The notes below the pieces were generated by a model, which was not told where the DNA came from, did no database searches, and saw only the letters and a list, made by a program, of their open reading frames with translations. Shown here one piece after another: positions 24,008 to 34,647 of a DNA stretch of 45,819 nucleotides. A program made the translations under genes and the position numbers. Every line of letters begins with the position of its first letter. Position 1 is the stretch's first letter. Origin of the DNA: Bradyrhizobium sp. in8p8 (GTDB lineage Bacteria > Pseudomonadota > Alphaproteobacteria > Rhizobiales > Xanthobacteraceae); NCBI RefSeq assembly GCF_000426845.1, contig NZ_AUGD01000031.1, positions 1-45,819 of the forward strand, read 5' to 3'.

Positions 24008-26749
24008 TCAGGCTGCGCTGATGGCCTCGATCCGGACCGCCAGGAATTGCTTTTCAAATGCCTCGGCCGGCATCGGACGGCCGAAGAAATATCCCTGCCC
24101 TTCTTCGCATCCCATGCTGACCAGGAAGTCGGCCGTTGCCTTGTTCTCGATACCTTCGGCCACCACCGTGAGACCGAGTTGCTTGCTGAGGCCGATGGTC
24201 GAGCCGACGATGGCGGCATCGTCGGAGTTGGCAAGAAGACCGAACACGAACGACCGGTCGATCTTGAGTCCGTCGAGAGGGAACTTCTTGAGATAGCTCA
24301 GGCTCGCATAACCGGTGCCGAAATCATCGAACAGGACGCGGACGCCGAGGTTTTGAATTCTCTTGAACAAGTCGAGCACACGGCGCTCGTCATGAAGCAG
24401 GATATCCTCGGTAACTTCGATTTCGAGAAGCGACGGCGTCAGCCCGGTCGTTTCGAGCAGTGCTGCAACTGAGTGCGCGAGATCGCCCGATTGAAGCTGC
24501 GAGGGCGAGAGGTTGATCGCGACGCGCACGTTGTTGCCGGACAATTCCCAGGCGCGCGCTTGACGGCAGGCGGTCTCCATCACCCAGTTCGCGATCCGCT
24601 CCGACAGCGCAGAGGTGTTAACCACCGGCATGAACTCCGCGGGCGAAACATAGCCGCGCACCGGATGTCGCCAGCGGATGAGCGCTTCGGCCCCGACTAG
24701 GCTGCCGTCGATCAGGCGAACCTGCGGCTGGTAGAACAGCTCGAACTCGCCGCGATCCGCGGCAAGCGCCAGCTCGCTCTCCAGCGTCAGCCGATTCTCG
24801 AGCTCCTGCCTGATCGCAGTCTCGAAGATGACATGGCTGCCGCGCCGCGTTGCCTTCGCGCGGCTCAGCGCCAGATGGCCGTTGCTCAGAAGATCGTCGG
24901 CATTCTGCCCGCCTTCCGGATAGACGGCAACGCCGACGCTGATCCCGACCCGGTGCTGCCGCTTGCCTGCTGAAAGCGGGGCTTGAAACGCCTGCGCGAT
25001 CCGCTCAGCAAACTCTGCGATCGGTTCGCCGGCTTCCAGGCAATCGATGGCTATGGCGAATTCGTCGCCGCTGAGCCGGGCGACGATCGCTTTGCCGTCG
25101 ACTTCGCTCCGCAGACGCTCAGCGACCGCGCGCAGCACGAGGTCTCCGGCCGAGTGCCCGAGCATGTTATTGATCTCTTGGAAGCCATCCAGGCCGAGCA
25201 CGAGCAGTGCGACACCGCAGGACCGCCGCTCCGCCGCACTGATCAGATCGGTGAGGGCCACATGCAGCATGGGCCGGTTGGCAAGACCGGTCAGCGCGTC
25301 GTGTTCGGCCAGGTATCTGATACGTTCAGCTTCGCGTTTGCGAACTGAAATGTCGCGTAGGATCGCTCCGTATTGAAAGCCGTCCGTTCCCTGCCACCCC
25401 GAGAAGCTCGCTTCGACGGGAAAGGTTTCACCGTTCTTACGTCGGCCCTCGAACTCGACGACGACCGCCCCGCCCGGCACCAGAAGCGCCTGGCGCGCAT
25501 CATCGAGCATTGAAGGTCTTGCGTCGCCGTCCGTTGGCACGGCGCACAGCGTGTCGAACCGGCGGCCGATGATCTCGGCCGGCATGTAGCCGAAGATCGC
25601 GCTCGCGCCGGGATTCCAGACCGTGATCCGGTGTTCCCCATCGGTGCAGACGAGCCCGTCGCCGAGCGACATCGCGATGCGGTGAAATCGGCTCTCGGCG
25701 ATGCGTCCAAGCAGACTACGGAAGTCGATTTCGTCCAGCGCAATTGCCGTCAGGTAGGCGATGACAGCGATGTGGAACAGCGATGTGTCGATGACGAGCG
25801 GCCATCTCGCCTGCACGAAGGCAGCGGCCAGCTCGACGGTTACGCCGGCTCCGATCAGGATTGCCACCCGACTGCTGGGTGCGAAGCGGCGCCACGAATA
25901 GACCATCAGCAGGCAGACTGCGCCCAGGCCGAGTATCATGCCGATATTTGATGTCCAACGCAGCATCCGGTTCTGAAGGATCGATTCAGCGGCCAGCGCC
26001 TGGAGGACCGGTCCGGAGATGATCCTGCCGTTGGGAACACTGAATCGGTCGCCAAGCTCGAGCGCAGTGGCACCGATGACGACCTTCTTGTCTTTCAGCT
26101 TGCCGAGAGTGGCGGCATCGCCGCGCAGCACGTCAACATAGGAGACGGCGGGAATGGAGGCCGCGCGAATGCTGAAGTCGATCAGGAAGGGCCGCCGGCG
26201 ATTGGCGTCCTGGCCCGCCAGCACGACCGCCATCGAGGGCATGAAAGCGCCGCCGATCTTCTCGTCGAACGGATAGCGGCGCACGAGCCCATCGGTTTCC
26301 ACGGCGACATTGACGACGGCCGGCCACGACTGGTTGCTGAACGACTTCAGCGGGCGGTTGACGTGAGCCGGGCCACCATTCTGCGTCGGCTGCTTGAAGG
26401 ACGGAAGAATCGTCGAGCCCCCAACCTCCCGAAGCGCGCGTGCGAAAGCCTCGTCGGAGGCCGAATCGGACGGCGTGCTGAAATCGACATCGAAGGCAAT
26501 GTCCTGCGCTCCCGCCGCCTCGAGTCTGCGCAGCAGCTCCGCGTGCAGCCGGCGCGGCCAGGGCCAGACCCCGATCTGATCGATCGACGGCGCGTCGATG
26601 GCCACGACCACGATCTTGCCGCTGGCATCACGCGATTGCCAGGCGAACCGAAGGTCGGTGAGCGCATTGCGAAGCGAACCATGCCATCCCGTGGACAGCA
26701 CGATCGCGAGCGCGATCACAACCAGAATATGCGGCCGATAGCGTTTCAC
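24008..26749 (-). CDS. CHASE2-PAS-GGDEF-EAL cyclic-di-GMP sensor enzyme (913 aa)
   Basis: An N-terminal helix is followed by a periplasmic CHASE2 domain (about 30-265), then membrane helices (NIGMILGLGAVCLLMVYSW and two more to about 345). Next are a PAS domain (355-470, FHRIAMSLGDGLVCTDGEHR), a GGDEF domain and an EAL domain. The GGDEF signature reads S560-G-D-E-F, a change seen in some active cyclases. The EAL site looks complete: E688 in GAEALIRW, then NLSPSQL, EVTEDI, FDDFGTGYASL, LKIDRSF, EGIEN and QGYFFGRP. So phosphodiesterase activity is likely, with cyclase activity uncertain. The GTG start has GGAGGG just upstream. It lies 60 bases after the FecR-domain gene, same strand. Confidence 0.92.
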   Translation of the reverse strand: MKRYRPHILVVIALAIVLSTGWHGSLRNALTDLRFAWQSRDASGKIVVVAIDAPSIDQIGVWPWPRRLHAELLRRLEAAGAQDIAFDVDFSTPSDSASDEAFARALREVGGSTILPSFKQPTQNGGPAHVNRPLKSFSNQSWPAVVNVAVETDGLVRRYPFDEKIGGAFMPSMAVVLAGQDANRRRPFLIDFSIRAASIPAVSYVDVLRGDAATLGKLKDKKVVIGATALELGDRFSVPNGRIISGPVLQALAAESILQNRMLRWTSNIGMILGLGAVCLLMVYSWRRFAPSSRVAILIGAGVTVELAAAFVQARWPLVIDTSLFHIAVIAYLTAIALDEIDFRSLLGRIAESRFHRIAMSLGDGLVCTDGEHRITVWNPGASAIFGYMPAEIIGRRFDTLCAVPTDGDARPSMLDDARQALLVPGGAVVVEFEGRRKNGETFPVEASFSGWQGTDGFQYGAILRDISVRKREAERIRYLAEHDALTGLANRPMLHVALTDLISAAERRSCGVALLVLGLDGFQEINNMLGHSAGDLVLRAVAERLRSEVDGKAIVARLSGDEFAIAIDCLEAGEPIAEFAERIAQAFQAPLSAGKRQHRVGISVGVAVYPEGGQNADDLLSNGHLALSRAKATRRGSHVIFETAIRQELENRLTLESELALAADRGEFELFYQPQVRLIDGSLVGAEALIRWRHPVRGYVSPAEFMPVVNTSALSERIANWVMETACRQARAWELSGNNVRVAINLSPSQLQSGDLAHSVAALLETTGLTPSLLEIEVTEDILLHDERRVLDLFKRIQNLGVRVLFDDFGTGYASLSYLKKFPLDGLKIDRSFVFGLLANSDDAAIVGSTIGLSKQLGLTVVAEGIENKATADFLVSMGCEEGQGYFFGRPMPAEAFEKQFLAVRIEAISAA

Positions 26750-26809
26750 TCGACCCTCCCGCGCACCCGCTTCCTACGGGTGCGCCCCCGTCATCCCCTG
26801 ACAATCGCC

Positions 26810-28051
<1,242 letters not shown>

Positions 28052-28182
28052 CGCGATCCCTCAGTCCGCAGTACAGCCAAGCCTGAGGAGTATCGGAAAT
28101 CACTCAAGAGAGAATTAGCAGGTGTCGGCCAGCCGCGCGGGCGCCTTAACCAATCATTGACCATAAAAAACTATTAAAAATC

Positions 28183-29979
28183 ATGCGGCTAACGAACCCT
28201 TACCGAGCTTTCGGGAAATCTCCGTTAAACTACGGAGTCTGGATCGCGGTGCGGGGTGTGACATGGCACCTGCTTAGCGTTCTCGGGCTGTTAGCACCAA
28301 TTTTCGCAGGGGCCCTGCAAGCATCCGCACAACAGGCGAACCAGCCGGGCTTCGATCCGCGCCAGCCTGAGAAGTACTTTGATAACCAGACCGAGCAGGA
28401 ATCCCTCGGCCGGCCACCGGTCCGGTTGCCGAGCGTCGGACAGCCCACTCCGGGCGGGGATGCCAAGCCGCAATTTGTGCTGCGCGGCATCGACGTCATT
28501 GGCGCTCACGCCATCTCCCGCGATCGCATCGCCGCGGTCTATCAGACCTACCTTGCCAAGAAGGTCTCTCAGGCCAATCTCGCTGCGATTGCCGGCGCGA
28601 TCAGCGAACTGTACCGCGAGGCCGGATTCCACTTAAGTCGCGCAATCGTGCCGCCGCAGGATATCGCCGACGGCCGGGTCCGGATCCAAATTATCGAAGG
28701 CGCCATTGTGCAAGCCGAGCTGAAAGGCGATGGCGCCGAACAGTTCGGCGTCAGGCCGATGCTCGGGCCGATTCTGGCCGAACAACCCTCGCGCCTTGCA
28801 ACGCTCGAACGCCAACTGTTCCTGATCAACGGCAGACCGGGCGTCCGGATCACCGATACCGCGCTGGAGGAGATCGGCGGCACGACGGGCCGCTTCCGCC
28901 TGATCGTCTATTTGAAGACCTGGCACGTCTTCTCCTCCTTTGGCCTCGACAATCTCGGATCATCGTCGGTCGGCCCCTGGCAAACCTACGCGACCGGCGC
29001 GTTCAATTCCTACCTCACGCCCGGCGACACCCTTTCGGTCAACCTGTCGACCATTGCCAACGATCCGCGCGAGCTCGGCTTCGCGCGGATGTCCTACGAC
29101 GCGCCGGTCGGTGTCGATGGTTTGCGCCTCGGCGCATCGGTGCTGTACAGCGCGGTGAGGCCCGGCGACGCCCGACGCCTCGACAGCGACATCACCACGA
29201 CCGAAGCATTCGAGCTGCGTGCCAGCACCGTTCCGCTGCAGTCGCAATCGTCCACGCTCACGCTGACAGCCGCGATGACCTTCAGCAATGTGTCCGAGCA
29301 TGACCTTTACGGGCCGTGGTACAACGACCACATCAGGACGGCGAGCCTGACCGCCGACTATAGGCTTCAAGACGGCTTCGGCGGCACCAATTTCGCGACG
29401 GCGAGCTTCCGGCAAGGCCTGGACATCTTTGGCGCATCACATTTCGACGACGATCTGCTATCGCGCGCTGGCGCCTCGTCGAACTTCTCGGTGCTGAGCT
29501 TGTGGTTCACGCGCCACCAGACACTCAACGATGCCTGGTCGATCAAGGTCTCGGCTGCGAGCCAAACCGCGTCACGGCCATTATTCACTTCGCAGCAGTT
29601 CTATCTTGGCGGCGCGGCTTTCGGCCGAGGCTATGGCGCAGCCGAGATCAGCGGCGACAACGGTCTTGCCGGCACGATCGAGCTGCGCTTCGATCAGAAG
29701 CTCAATTTCCGCTACTGGACCGGCTATCAGCTCTATGCCTTCGGCGACGCGGGCGCCGTCTGGAACCACGGCTACCGCCTGAGCGATGGCCTGTCGCTCA
29801 CATCTGCCGGAGCCGGTGTGCGCTTCTTCCTCCCTGACGATCTCCATGCCGACTTAGGCGTGGCTGTCCCCTTGAGCTACCGGGCACCTGACAACGAGCG
29901 TCGCAGCCCACGCTTCCTTTTCACGCTGTCGAGCGCATTCCGGCTCTGCCCCGAACGCGGCAAGGCCGGCTGCCTTTAG
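28183..29979 (+). CDS. TpsB/FhaC-type two-partner secretion transporter (598 aa)
   Basis: A long signal peptide (to about residue 50, ASAQQ) is followed by a Pro-rich helix/linker, a POTRA region at 96-210 (FVLRGIDVIGAHAISRDRIA, GRVRIQIIEGAIVQAELKGD) and a beta-barrel to the C-terminal Phe/Leu. The conserved L6 loop motif is R482-G-Y in FYLGGAAFGRGYGAAEISGD. The family exports a TpsA partner across the outer membrane. No TpsA gene lies in the window. There is no clear ribosome binding site at the ATG; a GTG at codon 26 is an alternative start that gives a shorter signal peptide. It is divergent from the FecR-CHASE2 operon. Confidence 0.9.
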   Translation: MRLTNPYRAFGKSPLNYGVWIAVRGVTWHLLSVLGLLAPIFAGALQASAQQANQPGFDPRQPEKYFDNQTEQESLGRPPVRLPSVGQPTPGGDAKPQFVLRGIDVIGAHAISRDRIAAVYQTYLAKKVSQANLAAIAGAISELYREAGFHLSRAIVPPQDIADGRVRIQIIEGAIVQAELKGDGAEQFGVRPMLGPILAEQPSRLATLERQLFLINGRPGVRITDTALEEIGGTTGRFRLIVYLKTWHVFSSFGLDNLGSSSVGPWQTYATGAFNSYLTPGDTLSVNLSTIANDPRELGFARMSYDAPVGVDGLRLGASVLYSAVRPGDARRLDSDITTTEAFELRASTVPLQSQSSTLTLTAAMTFSNVSEHDLYGPWYNDHIRTASLTADYRLQDGFGGTNFATASFRQGLDIFGASHFDDDLLSRAGASSNFSVLSLWFTRHQTLNDAWSIKVSAASQTASRPLFTSQQFYLGGAAFGRGYGAAEISGDNGLAGTIELRFDQKLNFRYWTGYQLYAFGDAGAVWNHGYRLSDGLSLTSAGAGVRFFLPDDLHADLGVAVPLSYRAPDNERRSPRFLFTLSSAFRLCPERGKAGCL

Positions 29980-30166
29980 CCGCCCTGTCGCAGAACGGCG
30001 CCATGGCAGGGCGACCGCTTTCGCGGCCCTGCTCAGAACTTGCGTAACTGCCGGTCGAAGATCGTGAGCAAGTCACCGATTTGAATGATCATGAACCGGC
30101 GAATGTTAGCGGAGAAGCTTTGCGGCAGATCAAGGCGGCTCCCAAGCGGCACGCTAGAAGAACAAC

Positions 30167-30346
30167 ATGGCCTCGGAGAGACAAGTGTCGCACTATACCG
30201 CAAGCCTTGATACGAAGAGCCTTGGCCTGGCCGCGGCAAGAGTGCCCGCATTCGTACGGCATCTCTATCGTTCGACCCGCAAGCTGTTCCGGTCGGTCAT
30301 CGCCCGCATTGACCTCTCGCAGTTTCCAGGATCATGCTGCGGTTGA
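30167..30346 (+). CDS. Possible small basic protein (59 aa)
   Basis: MASERQVSHYTASLDTKSLG to LSQFPGSCCG is open from an ATG with AGAAG five bases upstream. It is rich in Arg/Ser with no membrane segment. I recognise no family. It lies just before the cytochrome gene on the same strand. It may be a chance frame. Confidence 0.35.
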   Translation: MASERQVSHYTASLDTKSLGLAAARVPAFVRHLYRSTRKLFRSVIARIDLSQFPGSCCG

Positions 30347-30382
30347 GCGCGGCAGACGCGAGCGAACGTAGAAAGATTGCCC

Positions 30383-30697
30383 ATGTCCCGGCACGTAAGA
30401 AGGATTTGCCTCCTGATTGGCGTAGTCTCTGGCGTCGGTACGTCCGCCCTGGCCGCTGACGCCGATCACGGCGCCGACCTTGCCAGGCGCTGGTGCGCGA
30501 GCTGTCATGTCGTGGCGAACGGGCAGACCCAGGCGAGCGCCGATGTTCCCTCCTTTCCGTCCGTTGCGCGCAGGCAGGACTTCAGTCCGGAAAGGCTCGC
30601 CTTCTTCCTGCTCGATCCGCACCCGAAGATGCCGAACTTTCCCTTGAGCCGAGCCGAAGCCGCGGATATTGCGGCCTACATCGCATCGCTGCGATAG
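30383..30697 (+). CDS. Exported c-type cytochrome, single heme (104 aa)
   Basis: MSRHVRRICLLIGVVSGVGT followed by SALAADAD is a Sec signal peptide. CASCH is the heme c attachment motif, and the Met in HPKMPNFPLS is the probable distal ligand. The C-terminal helix AAADIAAYIASLR is typical of small class I cytochromes. It would carry electrons in the periplasm, but no partner dehydrogenase or oxidase is next to it. The ATG two codons into the open frame is chosen; the ribosome binding site is weak. Confidence 0.9.
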   Translation: MSRHVRRICLLIGVVSGVGTSALAADADHGADLARRWCASCHVVANGQTQASADVPSFPSVARRQDFSPERLAFFLLDPHPKMPNFPLSRAEAADIAAYIASLR

Positions 30698-30841
30698 AGC
30701 GTGATCCGGATCCGAAGCTCACGTTGGCACGAAGCGTGGAGCGCTTTTCGGAAGAGACCGTGCTCAAAGCCGCAGACGACTCCCACCGATCTCCTTGCGG
30801 TCTAGCGGTCACCGGACGAAAGCGATCCGCTACAAGTGCAA

Positions 30842-30867
30842 ATCCCTGCCGGAGGACCGGCAGGGAT
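30842..30867 (-). terminator. Perfect hairpin downstream of the phasin gene
   Basis: ATCCCTGCCGG-AGGA-CCGGCAGGGAT is a perfect 11-base stem with a four-base loop, 130 bases beyond the phasin stop. No long T run follows on either strand, so it may instead be an RNA-stabilising element. Confidence 0.5.
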
Positions 30868-30996
30868 CAGCAGAAGGGATGACGGACGGCGAATGGAGTC
30901 GTTCGGTGGCCCATCATGGACCTGCGTGAGTATCGAAGCGCGGATCTTAACATCGCACAAGATCAAGTTGTGGGCACGCCGTACACACAGCGAGAG

Positions 30997-31338
30997 TCAA
31001 GACTTGTCCTTGCCTGGTTGCATGAGACTGCCCGTCATTTGGCGCATGTGATCTCCCGCGCTCGTGAACTGACTGCGCAGGAAATCGGACTGGATACGCA
31101 TCGCTTCCTGCAAATCGGTGGCATGTACAAGCTTGCGCGCATGCTCAAAGGCCGACTTCATGTTCTGCTCGGTAAAAGCGAGCGCCTGCTTCGATACCTC
31201 CGTCCCCGCGCCCGGAACGGATGACATTGATTTGCTGGCGGCTTCAAAAAACATGCCGAAGGCCTTTTCCGCCTGGTCGATCGTCTTCTCTGCCAAGTCG
31301 CGCAGCTCGGCCGGAACTTCGAGTTTCGGTTCGATCAT
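30997..31338 (-). CDS. Phasin family protein (113 aa)
   Basis: AELRDLAEKTIDQAEKAFGM followed by FFEAASKS and FEHARKLVHATDLQEAMRIQ is the helical amphipathic pattern of phasins (PhaP), which coat polyhydroxybutyrate granules. Length is normal. GGGAGAG lies upstream of the chosen ATG, 26 codons inside the longest frame. No PHB synthase is in the window, which is usual for dispersed phasin genes. Confidence 0.9.
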   Translation of the reverse strand: MIEPKLEVPAELRDLAEKTIDQAEKAFGMFFEAASKSMSSVPGAGTEVSKQALAFTEQNMKSAFEHARKLVHATDLQEAMRIQSDFLRSQFTSAGDHMRQMTGSLMQPGKDKS

Positions 31339-31412
31339 GGTCGCACTCTCCCTTTTTCGAACTGGATACCACATTTGCCGGACCACCTTCCAGCGGCCAG
31401 CCGAGGGGGATG

Positions 31413-31430
31413 ACACCCGCTGACGGGTGT
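31413..31430. promoter_or_regulatory. Inverted repeat upstream of phasin
   Basis: ACACCCG-CTGA-CGGGTGT is a perfect 7-base inverted repeat, 75 bases upstream of the phasin ATG and about 50 beyond the stop of the previous gene. It may be an operator or a terminator for the upstream gene. Confidence 0.4.
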
Positions 31431-31478
31431 ATGAGGAAAATGGATGGATGCAGCCTGGGTCCGGCGCGCGGCCAGACT

Positions 31479-31664
31479 TTAGGACAAGGGGTGCTCAGGA
31501 AGAGCTTCCTCGGTGGCCAGATCTTCGACCAGCTTGATCACTTCGAAACGCTGTCGAGGCGCGAGCTTCAGAAACGCGCGGAGCAGGCGCAGGCTCTCGA
31601 CGGTGCCGCTTGCAGGCACGCCGAGCTTGAGATGCAGCTCGGCGGCGAAATTGAGGTCTTTCAT
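31479..31664 (-). CDS. Small helical hypothetical protein (61 aa)
   Basis: MKDLNFAAELHLKLGVPASG and TVESLRLLRAFLKLAPRQRF give a small, helical, soluble protein. It resembles small rhizobial proteins of the type L.LL..F..L.P..R..V..L.E.L. AGGTG lies six bases before the ATG. The frame remains open upstream, but that part has no protein-like composition. Same strand as the phasin, 140 bases upstream. Function unknown. Confidence 0.6.
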   Translation of the reverse strand: MKDLNFAAELHLKLGVPASGTVESLRLLRAFLKLAPRQRFEVIKLVEDLATEEALPEHPLS

Positions 31665-32278
31665 CTCGCACCTATGACAAGCATCGGCCCTCGCGATCCA
31701 CTCAAGAACCGAACGTCGCAACAGAACCTGTCGCGACGAACTCTCGGCCGGGGGCGCCCGCCAGGCTGGCACGCTGAACTGCACCCAAGCGACAGAATTG
31801 GTTGTAATTATGCCAAGGAACAACTCCTCCAGCAAGCCCGGCTCGGGTACGATGCTTCTTCTGCACCGAACCACGGCGATTCCGGATAACAGGAATATCG
31901 ACGGCCGTCACCCACCTGCGTCAAGAAGCTGCATCGAACACGTATACAGTCTTGAGCGCCGTTGGCGCTGCGCTTCGCTTTTGTTTCCTATGTGAATGGA
32001 CATTTGCGGACACCAACAGACGCTTGGCAGCGTATACACGTAGCTGTTGAGTGACGTGCGGAGGTTGTATCGTCGATGGCAGGACCGCGTGATCTTCACG
32101 CCCATCGGCCTCCGGTGAGTGGCCGCGATACCCTCAGCGAGCCTCATCGGGCCCGATTTGCTTTCCATCCGTGAACCGCCGTTCAGAAACAAACGACAAA
32201 GCGATTGCAGAACGGACACGCAGATCACGGCGCCCCCGCTGGAGAAATCTGGAGCGTACACCATCAAAGGACAAAGGC
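31665..32278. other. Intergenic stretch, nothing recognised
   Basis: About 610 bases between divergent genes. Several short frames exist on both strands without ribosome binding sites or recognisable composition. GTATAC-containing sequences occur near 31937 and 32030. No transposon remnant or RNA gene is evident. Confidence 0.4.
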
Positions 32279-32635
32279 ATGCTTTCTCGCTGCGATCTCA
32301 TCAAGGGCGCTGCAGTCGCGCTTCTCACCCTCTCGGTACAAGGCGCATGGGCCCAGGAGACAAAGATGAACCTCTTCAAGATCGTTACCGTCAAGGACGA
32401 AATTGTCGTCGGATTGTCGGCGGAGGAGCTTCAGGCGCTTGGCGGCAACGATGCGAGCGCCGTTGCACGCGCGCTGGCACAGAAAGGCGACCTCACGGTT
32501 TGGCAATACAATGTGCGTCGAGGCCCGAACGGCGAACTGCAGCAGGCGCCGACCGCCAAGATCGGTCTTTTGGCCAACGCGTCGCTTCGCGTCGAGCCCT
32601 ACACCACGCCGTACAGGATACTGCCTCATCCGTAA
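32279..32635 (+). CDS. Exported hypothetical protein (118 aa)
   Basis: MLSRCDLIKGAAVALLTLSV followed by QGAWAQE is a signal peptide with AWA cleavage. The mature part (MNLFKIVTVKDEIVVGLSAE, ELQALGGNDASAVARALAQK, LTVWQYNVRRGPNGELQQAP) is a compact alpha/beta domain with no Cys. I recognise a small alphaproteobacterial periplasmic type without known role. The ribosome binding site is an A-rich AAAGGACAAAGGC before ATG. It is convergent with the DUF6456-like gene. Confidence 0.8.
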   Translation: MLSRCDLIKGAAVALLTLSVQGAWAQETKMNLFKIVTVKDEIVVGLSAEELQALGGNDASAVARALAQKGDLTVWQYNVRRGPNGELQQAPTAKIGLLANASLRVEPYTTPYRILPHP

Positions 32636-32680
32636 GCAGGGTCGGTCACGTCGGCGGCCGAGACCGCCGGCGTGCCGCAA

Positions 32681-33256
32681 TCATCTCCGCCGGTCCGGAC
32701 GCAGCGTCCCAGCTTCCGTCGCAAAGCCGTAGATCAGCGCCAGCCGATCCAGGCATTCGCGAAAGCGGCGCCCAAAATAGTCGTTCCAGCGCTGCGTACG
32801 GACGGCACGACGCTGCCCGATCTGATCCATGGTCAGACCCAGCACCAGCACATCGTGCACCAGCGCGGCGCCGTCAGTCCCGAGCTCGCGCTCGACCCGG
32901 TTCAGCCGCAGCACCGCCTTTCGCTGGCTCTCGGTGACCGGCTCGCGCGTGCTGGTGCCATCGACATATTCGCGGGTCGTGTCCACCGCCTGAGGCCCCC
33001 GCTCAGCCCGCTCCCAATCGTTCTGAAAGGCGCGCCCGCCGCGGTATTGCGCTTCGTCGATCTGGTGGTGCGCATGCAGCCGGCCGAGCGGATCGCTGCG
33101 GATCGACCGCATAGCCAGGATCTTCTCGCCTGAATCGAGCGCGAGCGGATTGTCGACCTCCACCTCCGCCAGCTCGGCATTGAACGGCACCTCCCTCGAC
33201 CGCCGGTCGTAGATCTGCGCCAGTTTGTAAGACTTGTTGCGTCGGGCACGTGCCAC
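32681..33256 (-). CDS. DUF6456-like protein (191 aa)
   Basis: The C-terminal two thirds contain LGRLHAHHQIDEAQYRGGRA, REPVTESQRKAVLRLNRVER and ALVHDVLVLGLTMDQIGQRR, a pattern I associate with DUF6456-type alphaproteobacterial proteins, with a helix-turn-helix-like TMDQIGQRR segment. The N-terminus is basic (MARARRNKSYKLAQIYDRRS). A DNA-linked role is plausible but unproven. It is 45 bases downstream of the GcrA-like gene on the same strand, probably one transcript. Confidence 0.75.
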   Translation of the reverse strand: MARARRNKSYKLAQIYDRRSREVPFNAELAEVEVDNPLALDSGEKILAMRSIRSDPLGRLHAHHQIDEAQYRGGRAFQNDWERAERGPQAVDTTREYVDGTSTREPVTESQRKAVLRLNRVERELGTDGAALVHDVLVLGLTMDQIGQRRAVRTQRWNDYFGRRFRECLDRLALIYGFATEAGTLRPDRRR

Positions 33257-33301
33257 TGGGCTACTCCTTGCAAAATTGACGATCGAACGAAGGCGGCACT
33301 C

Positions 33302-33835
33302 TCAAGGGACGCCGACCAGCCTCAGCACGACCCGCCCGGCGACACGGGCGGACGGCGTGCCAGAGCGACGCGTCAAGCGAGCATGCGGTGCGCAATAGCT
33401 GGACGCCGGCTGGCGGGGGTGGCCACAGAAGGCAATCTCCTCGCCGTCCTTGTCGCCGCCATAGGGGTAGTGGCAGTCGGCCGGCTCGAGTTCGACGAGC
33501 GGTATCAGGCGCGGCTGGACGCCGACACAGCGCAGCTTCACCCGTTGGGCGGGCTTCATTGCCGATTTCGGCGGCAGATTCAGGTTCGGCAAGGCTACGC
33601 GCCGTGGCGCAAGCGGGCTGGCCTCGCCCGGCCACGATGGCGCGATCGACGGGCTTGTCATCCATTCCGGCAGGACGAGCCCGAGCCGCTTGGCGCGGCC
33701 GACCACCGCGCTGCGCGTGTAAGCCGTTCCGAATCGTGCGTTTAGCTGTCTCCCGATCTCCGCATAAGACATGCCTTTGAGAAAATAGTCGCGAAGCGCG
33801 TCGGAGTGCTCCGACGGCCAATGGCCCGGTTCCAT
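33302..33835 (-). CDS. GcrA-like regulator (177 aa)
   Basis: The N-terminal helix-turn-helix (WPSEHSDALRDYFLKGMSYA, EIGRQLNARFGTAYTRSAVV, GRAKRLGLVLPEW) and the C-terminal Cys/His patch (CHYPYGGDKDGEEIAFCGHP to YCAPHARLTRR) match the GcrA family. GcrA itself binds sigma70 RNA polymerase and methylated promoters in the alphaproteobacterial cell cycle. This copy is divergent from an S24 repressor and probably not the housekeeping GcrA (inference). AGGA lies seven bases before the chosen ATG. Its promoter region contains the ATTCCG repeats listed separately. Confidence 0.85.
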   Translation of the reverse strand: MEPGHWPSEHSDALRDYFLKGMSYAEIGRQLNARFGTAYTRSAVVGRAKRLGLVLPEWMTSPSIAPSWPGEASPLAPRRVALPNLNLPPKSAMKPAQRVKLRCVGVQPRLIPLVELEPADCHYPYGGDKDGEEIAFCGHPRQPASSYCAPHARLTRRSGTPSARVAGRVVLRLVGVP

Positions 33836-33889
33836 GCTGCTGTCCTGTGATGCGCCGCCTCCGATCGAACGACGGAAGGCGGAGCATAC

Positions 33890-33961
33890 ATTCCGGTATT
33901 CCGAATAGAGAGTCAAGCGACAATTCTGATATTCATAATTGCATCAATTCCGAATTTCGGA
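33890..33961. promoter_or_regulatory. Operator candidates between the GcrA-like and S24 repressor genes
   Basis: ATTCCGGTATTC (33890-33901) and ATTCCGAATTTC (33947-33958) share ATTCCG-N3-TTC. A further ATTCCGAAT overlaps the first, and the second lies in the dyad TCCGAA-T-TTCGGA. A TTGACT (-35-like, minus strand) lies beside the left site. This arrangement suits a repressor that controls itself and the divergent gene; binding by the S24 protein is inference. Confidence 0.55.
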
Positions 33962-33997
33962 TTACAAGAGGCCAGGTGCGCAATCGAGGGAATCACC

Positions 33998-34606
33998 ATG
34001 TTGGACGTTGCTATGATCGAGCGGGGCCTGGAGAAAACGGGCAAGAGCAAGGGCGGCCTGGCGGCGGCCATGGGCGTGCGCCCCGGGGCGGTCTCGGAGA
34101 TTCTCGGCGGCGAGCGCTTGGTAAAAGCCTCGGAGATCATTCCGATCATGGAATATCTCGAGCTCAATCTTGCGCCGATCATGGGCCGGGTCGGAGCCGG
34201 CGCGGTGATCGAGCCGGACTATGAACAGGTCCCCCCGGAAGGTCTCGGCGACGTCACGTTGCCCTTCCCGATCATGGAAGAGACGATCGCATTCGAGATC
34301 GTGGGCGATTCGATGCTGCCAAAATACGAAAGCGGCGACGTGATCGTGGTCTACAAGGATCAGCGCCATCCGTTGTCGAGCTTCTACGGTGAAGAGGCGG
34401 TGGTTCGGCTCAAGACCGGCGAGCGCTATCTGAAAACCATCGAGCGGGGAAAATCACCCTCTGTCGTCAACCTCACGAGCTTCAATGCCAAGCCGATCGT
34501 CGGGGTCAAGCTCGACTGGGTCGGGGAGATCTGCCTGTCCATGCCCAAGGGGCAACTCGAACGACTGCGCGCGAAATCGGCGCGGCCCCGCAAGAAGGGC
34601 AAGTGA
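33998..34606 (+). CDS. S24 peptidase-type repressor, CI/LexA-like (202 aa)
   Basis: An N-terminal helix-turn-helix (LAAAMGVRPGAVSEILGGER) is joined to an S24 self-cleavage domain. Catalytic Ser105 (IVGDSMLPKYESGD) and Lys146 (RYLKTIE) are present, and A67-G68 in GRVGAGAVI is a plausible cleavage bond. Such proteins repress promoters until RecA-stimulated autoproteolysis. The sequence is of the phage-CI/HTH type rather than LexA (the housekeeping LexA has a winged helix). GAGGG lies before the ATG. No phage structural genes are nearby, so it may be a domesticated repressor. Confidence 0.9.
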   Translation: MLDVAMIERGLEKTGKSKGGLAAAMGVRPGAVSEILGGERLVKASEIIPIMEYLELNLAPIMGRVGAGAVIEPDYEQVPPEGLGDVTLPFPIMEETIAFEIVGDSMLPKYESGDVIVVYKDQRHPLSSFYGEEAVVRLKTGERYLKTIERGKSPSVVNLTSFNAKPIVGVKLDWVGEICLSMPKGQLERLRAKSARPRKKGK

Positions 34607-34647
34607 TGGAGCTGCAGCCGGCCATTTCGCATTTCCAGAAATGATCG

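Noticed and set aside
31908..32267. 119-residue minus-strand frame in the 31.7-32.3 kb gap
   Set aside because: No family resemblance, mixed composition and no ribosome binding site.
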